Assembly (NCBI GenBank): GCA_012519365.1
Contig: JAAYQH010000017.1
Coordinates: forward strand, 1-7,755
Length of the DNA stretch: 7,755 nucleotides
DNA from: Planctomycetota bacterium
Lineage (GTDB): Bacteria > Planctomycetota > Phycisphaerae > Sedimentisphaerales > Anaerohalosphaeraceae
Direction of reading: 5' to 3'
Shown piece after piece: positions 1 through 5,687 of this stretch (positions are counted from its first letter, which is position 1; each line of letters opens with the position of its first letter). The translations under genes and the position numbers were made by a program. The notes beneath the pieces are model-generated. The model worked only from the letters and a program-made list of their open reading frames with translations, had not been told where the DNA came from and searched no databases.

Positions 1-2
1 AA

Positions 3-467
3 CGTCGGATTTATGGCTATGTGATGACATTGGTTCCCAATGTGTCGGATGCGGATGATATTGTTCAGGAAACGGCGTCTGTGATGTGGACTAAATTCGG
101 CGAGTATGAACCGGGGACCGATTTTACGACCTGGGCGATCGCTATCGCCCGCTATAAAGTCCTCGGCTATTTGCGAAGTCAAAAGACACGTCGGAAGTTT
201 TTTACTGAAGAAACGATGAGAATCATTGAACAAGTCGAGGCGAAAGAAGATCGGCAATACAGCATCAGACAGGATGCACTTGAGCAGTGTCTCCGGAAAT
301 TATCACATACGGAACGTCGTATCCTGTCGCTTCGTTATGAGCAGGGAGCGACATTGAAAAGTCTTGCCGGCCGTTTAGGGTTGGACATTAACACTCTTTA
401 TAGTCGGTTGTCAAAAATTCATCTGATGCTGCTTAACTGTGTTAAAAGGGTGATGGTTGAACCGTAA
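3..467 (+). CDS. ECF RNA polymerase sigma factor, 5' partial
   Basis: Extracytoplasmic-function sigma-70 factor that would direct RNA polymerase to a small regulon and be held by the membrane protein encoded next. The frame is already open at base 3 (RRIYGYVMTLVPN), so the GTG at 21 is internal and roughly the first 20 residues lie outside the window. Region 2 is seen in DADDIVQETASVMWTKF and in the following segment with FTTWAIAIARYKVLGYLRSQ, the -10 recognition part. Region 4 lies in the last 60 residues (LSHTERRILSLRYEQGATLK, then a helix-turn-helix with TLYSRLSKIH). This pattern matches the Rhodopirellula/Verrucomicrobium sigma family (TIGR02989), common in Planctomycetes. The gene looks intact. 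Its TAA shares one base with the next ATG (TAATG), indicating translational coupling. Target promoters cannot be derived from this window. Confidence 0.92.
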   Translation, partial: RRIYGYVMTLVPNVSDADDIVQETASVMWTKFGEYEPGTDFTTWAIAIARYKVLGYLRSQKTRRKFFTEETMRIIEQVEAKEDRQYSIRQDALEQCLRKLSHTERRILSLRYEQGATLKSLAGRLGLDINTLYSRLSKIHLMLLNCVKRVMVEP

Positions 468-928
468 TGGATCTGAAGCAGAAAAAACAATTTTACTCGT
501 TACTCAATGCGTTGCGCGAGGAAGTGATTTCCGATGAGCAATTGGCTGTCTTAGAGCATTTGATTTCCAGTGATACCGAAGTTGCCCGGGAGTATGTCCT
601 TTTTATCAAACTATGGACCGATTTTCAATTTTTCGGGGCAGCCAACGCGAAATTTAGCGAGACGTCTGCTGATTTAGGGAGATATGCGGATTTTTGGGAA
701 GCGATGGCAAATTACGAGAAGCAGGCGCCGGAACTGGAACTTCCGAAAGAAAAACCGCAGCGGGAGTTAATCCAAAAAGTGGTTTATCCCGTCCCGGAAA
801 AGCGAAAGATCAGCCGATTCGGGATTGTTACGCTGCTGAATGCGGCCGCGGTCTTATTGTTTTTCCTGGTTTTGCGTGTGGTTCCGCCGTCGGGGGGCTG
901 GAAGCAGCGGTCCTGTCCGACAGCCTGA
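467..928 (+). CDS. FecR-type anti-sigma factor, N-terminal and transmembrane part (frameshifted)
   Basis: As it stands this frame encodes 153 residues. Residues 1-115 are a charged, helical cytoplasmic region expected to bind the sigma factor. Residues 118-139 (from FGIVTLLNAAAVLLFF) form one hydrophobic transmembrane helix. The last residues after PPSGG (WKQRSCPTA) look out of frame. In the frame beginning at 898 the protein continues as LEAAVLSDSLNAQWAN and on to GLVEIEFDGGARV, the usual start of the periplasmic FecR domain. The break falls in a run of six G at 892-897. One more G, or a -1 ribosomal slip, would join the frames. The ATG overlaps the sigma stop codon, as in sigma/anti-sigma operons. 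If the shift is real, the product keeps the sigma-binding part and anchor but loses the sensor domain, so it could be inactive or unresponsive. Confidence 0.8.
   Translation: MDLKQKKQFYSLLNALREEVISDEQLAVLEHLISSDTEVAREYVLFIKLWTDFQFFGAANAKFSETSADLGRYADFWEAMANYEKQAPELELPKEKPQRELIQKVVYPVPEKRKISRFGIVTLLNAAAVLLFFLVLRVVPPSGGWKQRSCPTA
892..897 (+). other. G6 homopolymer at the anti-sigma frame break
   Basis: Six consecutive G bases in the context CGTCGGGGGGCTGG. Upstream codons read in the frame of 467 and downstream FecR-like codons in the frame of 898, so the frame change maps to this run. A -1 slip here, or a seventh G, gives SGG-LEAAVLSDSL without a gap. Candidates are a base-calling error, a real deletion, or slippage during transcription or translation. 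Confidence 0.7.
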
Positions 929-1425
929 ATGCGCAATGGGCAAATCGAAAGGGGGTATTTCAAAAAGGGGACAGACTTCGGACCGGCAACAAAATGGTCC
1001 TGGACAGAGGACTGGTTGAAATCGAGTTTGATGGGGGAGCCAGAGTGGCCTCGAATGCCGGCGGCGGCAACATTGAACTGTACCTGGACAGTTTGGCCGG
1101 TCCTCAGATAGGAACGTGTGTGGTTTCAAATATCGGAGGCTGGCAGACATGGATTACTGAATCCTGCCCTATCAGCGGTGCATCCGGCGTCCATGACTTG
1201 TATCTGAGATTTACCGGGAGTGATTTTTACCTGTTGAATGTCAATTGGTGGCAGTTCCTCCCGTATGGCGACATGGATGAAGACAGTATTGTTAATATAA
1301 GCGATTTTCCAGACTTTATCGATTATTGGCTTCAGGATGATCGCAGTCTTGATTTGGACGGCGACTGTGTTATCACGCTGTACGGGTTTTCGAGATTTGC
1401 CGCTAACTGGATGATCATGGAATAA
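898..1425 (+). pseudogene. FecR domain remnant fused to half a CBM6 module and a dockerin-like tail
   Basis: Continuation of the anti-sigma gene in the shifted frame. About 50 codons are FecR-like (LEAAVLSDSLNAQWAN to GLVEIEFDGGARV, 898-1047). The sequence then changes at ARVAS (1039-1053) into the C-terminal half of a carbohydrate-binding module of family 6 (1060-1257: IELYLDSL, GGWQTW, NVNWWQF). Over 66 aligned residues about two thirds are identical, by eye, to the CBM6 of the downstream esterase. A dockerin-like tail follows at once (1264-1422), ending in TAA. The first half of CBM6 is missing, as is the rest of the FecR domain (members usually run well beyond this point). No good start codon or signal peptide lies in this frame; the first ATG is at 994. 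I infer an illegitimate recombination or deletion joining a fecR gene to the 3' end of a secreted enzyme gene, followed by decay. An assembly chimera is the main alternative. Confidence 0.7.
1264..1422 (+). other. Dockerin-like two-EF-hand tail, degenerate copy
   Basis: Encodes YGDMDEDSIVNISDF, a linker with DYWLQDD, then LDLDGDCVITLYGF and AANWM. It parallels the tail of the downstream esterase (3748-3906) nearly residue for residue. Loop 1 keeps Asp at positions 1, 3, 5 and 12. Loop 2 keeps Asp 1, 3 and 5, but position 12, Glu in the esterase copy (GAA at 3868-3870), is Gly here (GGG at 1384-1386). That should weaken calcium binding and fits relaxed selection. Confidence 0.65.
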
Positions 1426-1447
1426 CTCAAGTGAAGAAAAAATGTCT

Positions 1448-1453
1448 GTGAGG
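1448..1453 (+). promoter_or_regulatory. Ribosome binding site of the CE1 esterase gene
   Basis: GTGAGG with a GAGG core at 1450-1453, five bases before the ATG at 1459. It supports that start over the second in-frame ATG at 1462. No convincing promoter or terminator is visible in the 33-base gap after the preceding stop, so transcription may run through from the sigma operon. Confidence 0.5.
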
Positions 1454-1458
1454 CGAAT

Positions 1459-3906
1459 ATGATGCGAGCCATTTATTTTACGTTGGCGGGGCTTTTGTTG
1501 ATGTCCCCCCATGTGACGGCAGAAGATTTTGCGATGATGCCGCCTGCGGGGTATGACCAGGCAGGTCAATATCCGGCCGGTACCGTTCATTGGAATGTCA
1601 GTTATTATTCATCGGTTGCAGGACGCAATCTGAATATGCATGTGTACACCCCGCCGGGCTATAACCCGAGTCAAAAATACGGGGTCATTTACTGTTACCA
1701 GGGGATTGGGGTCGGGGCGGACACAACTTTTCTCGATTGGTCCATCTATGCCAACGTCGTTTGCGACAATCTGATTGGGCAGGGAAAGATCCAACCGGTG
1801 ATCATTGTGGCCCTGGACGACCAATTTGACGGCGACTGGAGCGACGTTGCAGGCATGACGATCAATGACGCCATCCCGTTCGTCGATTCGCATTATTCGA
1901 CTTACGGGGACGCCGACCATCGCGGACTTTACGGTTATTCCTGGGGGGGCGGATATGCGTTCAACGTCGGATGCGCCAATCTGGACACCTTCCACCATCT
2001 GAGTCCTACGGCTGCGGCACCCAATAAAGCCGGGGATAATACATTATTTCCCAATGGCGGTGCCGAGGCCAAGCTGAAGTTGAAGACTCTCTTTATTTCC
2101 TGGGGTCAGTACGATTACGAGAGCATTGTCACGGCGAATGTCAACTGTCACAACTTCTGTACGACCAACGGCATTGACCATTATTGGTGGGAAGTGCCGG
2201 GTGCAGGTCACTGGGCGAACGAGGTGTGGAGACCGGCTATGTGGAACTTCCTGCAAATGGCGGACGCGGCAGGTATTTCCGGAATTCCCGAACCGATCTC
2301 GGCCTATTCGCAGATCGAAGCGGAAGCGTACCATATGCAGTCAGGGACTCAGACGGAAGAATGTACCGAGGGGGGGCTGGACGTCGGGTTTATCGAGAAC
2401 GGGGATTATCTTGTTTTTCGTTTGGTCGATTTTGAGGGGGGCGCAGCGTCCTTCAACGCCAGGGTTGCTTCGGCCGGCAGCGGCGGTCAGATTGAACTGT
2501 ATCTGGACAGCTTAACCGGCATACAGATAGGATCCTGCGCCGTCCCGGTAACCGGCGGTTGGCAAACCTGGACAACCGTATCCTGCCCTGTCAGCGGTGC
2601 TGCCGGCCAACATGATGTGTACATGAAATTTACCGGCCCAAGCGGTTATCTGTTCAATATCAACTGGTGGCAATTTTCCCCGGATTATACGGTTCCCCCG
2701 ATGGGACTGACGGCCACGACAACACTGGACGGCCGGATCGACCTGACCTGGAATGAAGTGACCGGAGGGATCAGCTACAACGTCAAACGTTCAACGAACA
2801 GCGGCGGGCCCTACACTGTCATCGCACCTGAGGTTGAAACAGCAAGCTTTAGCGATACCGAAATAATCGGGGATCTGGTGTATTATTATGTCGTCAGCGC
2901 CAATACACCCGGGGGCGAAAGCGCCGACTCGGCTGAAGTTCAAGGCATTGCGCTGGCGGTTGCACCTTCGGCGCCATCGGGTCTTAGGGTGATTGCCGGT
3001 GACGGTACCGTAGCGCTGAACTGGACGGCCAACGGCGAAGGGGATATTGCCGGCTATCAGGTTTACCGATCAACGACATCGGGCAGCGGCTATGTCCTTT
3101 TGAACAGTTCGTTGTTAAGCAGTCCGGAGTTCATTGATGACACGGCTGTTAATTTCAGGCTGTACAACTACGTCGTTACGGCGGTGGATTTCGATACCCT
3201 CGAAAGCGCATACAGTCATGAAGTCCAGGCCATACCGAATGACGAAACATTCGTACTTCTGGCGGGTACCGATTTCGAGAGCGGTTTTGGCGACTGGGTG
3301 AATATTGCCGGTGAGGATTCCCATGACTGGACCCGTGATTCGAACGGGACCCTGACGCCGAATACCGGTCCGTCGGGCGGTGCCGAGGGCAGCAGTTGGT
3401 ATGTGTACCTGGAGACCTCGCCGGGCGGGGCGGCCAGCGCCGGCAACACGGCCATCCTTGAAAGCCCGGTGATCGAAGGGTATGGCCGGTTCCTGGCATT
3501 TTATTATCATCTGTACGGGGTGGAGATCGGGATATTGAGCGTCGATGTGTATGACGGCGTCTGGCATACTGAGGTCTGGAGCATCAGCGGCCAGCAACAC
3601 ACCGGCAGCGCAGATGAATACACCCGGGTCTATGTCGATTTGACCGGCTATAACGGACCGATACGGATTCGTCTTCGGGCTACAGCCGTCGGCGGCCCCC
3701 GCGGCGACATGGCCGTCGATAACATCGAGGTGTTCGGCAGGCTGCTTTACGGGGATATGGACGGTGATACGATTGTCGATATGAGCGATTTGTCCGAGTT
3801 TATCGGGTACTGGCTGCAGGAAGACTGCGGCTTGGACCTCGACGGCGACTGTGTCATCACATTATATGAATTTGCGAGATTCGCTGAGAACTGGCTCAAT
3901 GATTAA
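1459..3906 (+). CDS. Secreted multimodular CE1-type esterase with CBM6, Fn3, MAM-like and dockerin-like modules
   Basis: Predicted exported carbohydrate esterase of 815 residues. Residues 1-21 are a signal peptide (hydrophobic core 4-15, likely cleavage after VTA). Residues 22-272 form an alpha/beta-hydrolase of the putative esterase/feruloyl esterase group (Pfam Esterase, CE1). The start NLNMHVYTPPGYNP is typical; the nucleophile is Ser161 in GYSWGG, with Asp219 (SWGQYD) and His251 (GAGHW) as the likely triad. CBM6 spans about 278-408, Fn3 domains about 412-498 and 500-593, and a MAM-like domain about 598-760 (FESGFGDW, then DWTRDSNG). A two-EF-hand dockerin-like tail covers 764-815, with calcium ligands Asp766/768/770/774/777 and Asp793/795/797/Glu804. 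The oxyanion-hole strand reads YCYQGIG, where HG is usual. Likely substrates are feruloyl or acetyl esters on hemicellulose; the sequence does not decide between them. It starts 33 bases after the fused fecR frame and is intact. Confidence 0.88.
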   Translation: MMRAIYFTLAGLLLMSPHVTAEDFAMMPPAGYDQAGQYPAGTVHWNVSYYSSVAGRNLNMHVYTPPGYNPSQKYGVIYCYQGIGVGADTTFLDWSIYANVVCDNLIGQGKIQPVIIVALDDQFDGDWSDVAGMTINDAIPFVDSHYSTYGDADHRGLYGYSWGGGYAFNVGCANLDTFHHLSPTAAAPNKAGDNTLFPNGGAEAKLKLKTLFISWGQYDYESIVTANVNCHNFCTTNGIDHYWWEVPGAGHWANEVWRPAMWNFLQMADAAGISGIPEPISAYSQIEAEAYHMQSGTQTEECTEGGLDVGFIENGDYLVFRLVDFEGGAASFNARVASAGSGGQIELYLDSLTGIQIGSCAVPVTGGWQTWTTVSCPVSGAAGQHDVYMKFTGPSGYLFNINWWQFSPDYTVPPMGLTATTTLDGRIDLTWNEVTGGISYNVKRSTNSGGPYTVIAPEVETASFSDTEIIGDLVYYYVVSANTPGGESADSAEVQGIALAVAPSAPSGLRVIAGDGTVALNWTANGEGDIAGYQVYRSTTSGSGYVLLNSSLLSSPEFIDDTAVNFRLYNYVVTAVDFDTLESAYSHEVQAIPNDETFVLLAGTDFESGFGDWVNIAGEDSHDWTRDSNGTLTPNTGPSGGAEGSSWYVYLETSPGGAASAGNTAILESPVIEGYGRFLAFYYHLYGVEIGILSVDVYDGVWHTEVWSISGQQHTGSADEYTRVYVDLTGYNGPIRIRLRATAVGGPRGDMAVDNIEVFGRLLYGDMDGDTIVDMSDLSEFIGYWLQEDCGLDLDGDCVITLYEFARFAENWLND
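2692..2952 (+). repeat. Fn3 module copy 1 (esterase gene)
   Basis: Fibronectin type III domain with the signature SYNVKRSTNSGGPYTVIA (from 2773) and YYYVVSANTPGGES. It matches the two Fn3 modules at 6723-6989 and 7518-7755 closely, and all three share SYNVKRS and SGGP. The adjacent Fn3 at 2956-3237 is of a different subtype (GYQVYRSTTSGSGY). The shared subtype suggests shuffling of one linker module between neighbouring genes. Confidence 0.7.
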
Positions 3907-4028
3907 TTTCAACAATTATATGATAACAGAATTTTAATGGGTGGGAAATGATTATGAAGCAAGTGATGAGATTAGACCTGTATTCACAATTGGACGGTAT
4001 CTTCAGGTTAACACAGTACAGAGCGGAG
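3907..4028 (+). other. AT-rich gap and alternative N-terminal extension before the second enzyme gene
   Basis: This 122-base stretch between the esterase stop and the preferred ATG at 4029 is visibly richer in A and T than its flanks. Its last 81 bases are open in frame from an ATG at 3948. GGGTGGG at 3939-3945 could serve as a ribosome binding site for ATG 3948 or, with better spacing, ATG 3954. Starting there would put about 25 polar residues before the signal peptide. I see no clear terminator hairpin and no promoter that I would trust. Confidence 0.4.
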
Positions 4029-5687
4029 ATGAAACAAACTATTTTAATTATGATGGCGGGACTCTTCGTGATACCTGCATGTGTAACGGCCGCTTCGCTC
4101 GAATCGGTTCCCGATTGGGGTACCAGCGGCGTACCGGACAGCCTCAGTATGTACATTTATGTCCCGGATAATGTGGTTGACAATCCGCCAATTCTGGTTC
4201 TATTGCACTATTGGGGAGGTGGGGCCGGCGGGGTGTTCGCTCAGGCGACTGCCGGCGGACTTGTGGAGGCCTCTGAGCAGTACGGTTTCATCATTGTCGT
4301 TCCTGAAACCGATGCTGATACTCAGCCATGCTGGGACTATGGTTCAGCAGATTCTCTCACACGCGATGGCGGCGGGCAAACGCAGGGCATTGCCCAGATG
4401 GTTCAGTATGCGATCAATGCCTATGGTGCGAATCCGGATCGGGTGTATGTAACAGGCGATTCATGCGGCGGCATGATGACGCAGGCGATGCTGGGTGTTT
4501 ATCCTGATATGTTCAAAGCGGGTGTTGCATTCTGTGGAGTGCCGGTGGGAGGCGCCTGGACCCCGATTACACATACCGCGCAGGAATGGGGAAACATCAT
4601 CCGTAATATAAATCCGGGGTATTCCGGACCCTGGCCGCGAATCCAGCTTTGGCATGGTACGGAAGATGAACTCGTCAGTTATGCCAACCAGGAGCAAGCC
4701 ATCCTGCAGTGGAGCAATGTTCAGGGCTTAAGCACGACACCAACCGCAACAGCGGCGGTGAACATGAACGGCAGCGAATGGAACCGCCAGGTCTGGCAGG
4801 ATGCCAAAGGCAATACGCTGGTTGAAGCCTGGTCGGAAATAGGCGGTACGCACAGCATCGGCTCGCTTTTCGATGCCGACTTTGTTATTCCCTTCCTGGG
4901 TCTGGACGTGGTAGGACCGGTCGATCCTGAAAAGAATGTCACCATTCCGCGTGGTCGTCCGACGCTCAATTCCGAACGTACGACCTTTGTGGCCGACAAC
5001 GGCCAGCTTCTGCGCGGGCCCTACACCTCCTCGGAATGGGGCGACCCGGCGCCGGCCGAGCAGATCGCCAACATAAAGACCCTGGGGTTTAACGCGGTAC
5101 ATCTTTATGGAGAGTGCTTTGATATCAATTATCCCGCAGCGCGCAGTACGGCGCCCGGCTATGCGGCTTCCCGGATTGACAGCGTGGTGGTAGCTACACG
5201 GGACGCGGGCCTTTATCTGGTCATCACGATCGGCAATGGTGCCAACAATGGAAACTACAACATAGATTATGTTGTGGATTTCTGGAAGTTTTACGCACCT
5301 CGCTATGCCAATGAGACTCACGTTCTCTTCGAGGTACAGAATGAACCGGTGGCCTGGGGGCCTCCGTATTCGAGTCCAACCGCTACGCCGCCCGGAGCGG
5401 TCAATATGGAAATCGCTGCCTATAATACAATCCGCACGTATGCGCCCAATACGCCGGTCCTGCTGTTCAGCTATGCCGTGCCGTGGGGGTCGGGGGGGGC
5501 AAACGATGCCATGATGGATATCCGTGCGTTCAATACGGCTGTTTTCGGCGACGAGAATGCCGTTTGGACCAATGAGGCCGTGGCAATTCACGGCTATTCA
5601 GGCAGCAGTCTGACATCGGAATTCGCCGCGAGGATGATCGGGTTTGGCTACCCTTGTTTTCAGACTGAGTTTGCCGGCGGCATTTAG
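4029..5687 (+). CDS. Secreted bifunctional CE1 acetylxylan/feruloyl esterase - GH5-like glycosidase, ended by an in-frame amber codon
   Basis: 552 residues to the TAG. ATG 4029 is chosen because MKQTILIMMAGLFVIPACVT is a standard signal peptide; an in-frame ATG at 3948 would add 27 residues. Residues about 30-295 resemble fungal-type CE1 acetylxylan/feruloyl esterases (also the PHB-depolymerase-like family), with LLHYWGG, CWDYGSADSLTRDGGG and the nucleophile Ser145 in VTGDSCGGMM. Asp213 (HGTED) and His275 (GGTHS) probably complete the triad. From about residue 310 a GH5-like (beta/alpha)8 domain begins, with acid/base Glu439 in VQNEP, His521 and Tyr523 in AIHGY, and nucleophile Glu547 in FQTEF. 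The TAG comes six codons after Glu547, before the last strand and helix, so this product would have both catalytic glutamates but an unfinished barrel. The frame continues without shift into 5688-7755. It would release acyl groups and cut a beta-glycan such as xylan, mannan or glucan; which one is not resolved. Confidence 0.82.
   Translation: MKQTILIMMAGLFVIPACVTAASLESVPDWGTSGVPDSLSMYIYVPDNVVDNPPILVLLHYWGGGAGGVFAQATAGGLVEASEQYGFIIVVPETDADTQPCWDYGSADSLTRDGGGQTQGIAQMVQYAINAYGANPDRVYVTGDSCGGMMTQAMLGVYPDMFKAGVAFCGVPVGGAWTPITHTAQEWGNIIRNINPGYSGPWPRIQLWHGTEDELVSYANQEQAILQWSNVQGLSTTPTATAAVNMNGSEWNRQVWQDAKGNTLVEAWSEIGGTHSIGSLFDADFVIPFLGLDVVGPVDPEKNVTIPRGRPTLNSERTTFVADNGQLLRGPYTSSEWGDPAPAEQIANIKTLGFNAVHLYGECFDINYPAARSTAPGYAASRIDSVVVATRDAGLYLVITIGNGANNGNYNIDYVVDFWKFYAPRYANETHVLFEVQNEPVAWGPPYSSPTATPPGAVNMEIAAYNTIRTYAPNTPVLLFSYAVPWGSGGANDAMMDIRAFNTAVFGDENAVWTNEAVAIHGYSGSSLTSEFAARMIGFGYPCFQTEFAGGI
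5685..5687 (+). other. In-frame TAG interrupting the GH5 domain
   Basis: Upstream (FQTEFAGGI) and downstream (GEEGGRFELYTASEM, then VSWLAFQFIPPWGVSDN) read as one GH5 C-terminus in the same frame, with only TAG between them. TAG is one base from TGG (Trp), CAG, GAG, AAG, TAT and others. The other genes here end in TAA. A nonsense mutation or a base error is most likely; amber read-through is possible but unsupported. Confidence 0.8.

Noticed and set aside
694..897. Open frame from ATG 694 ahead of the FecR remnant
   Set aside because: Between 694 and about 890 it overlaps the anti-sigma coding frame and its translation lacks protein-like character; only the part after the G6 run is real.
929..1111. 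Short 60-codon frame following the anti-sigma stop
   Set aside because: Out-of-frame shadow of the FecR/CBM6 sequence with no recognizable domain.
3919..3924. TATGAT as a possible -10 box after the first esterase
   Set aside because: No acceptable -35 at 16-18 bases upstream, and such hexamers are frequent in AT-rich gaps.
4070..4085. Possible lipobox (VIPAC) in the second enzyme's signal peptide
   Set aside because: Pro before the Ala-Cys is unusual for a lipobox, and VTA-A just after it is a good signal peptidase I site.
4728..5591. Long minus-strand open frame (287 codons)
   Set aside because: Lies wholly antisense to the esterase-GH5 coding region, has no family-like motifs, and is explained by the codon pattern of the + strand.
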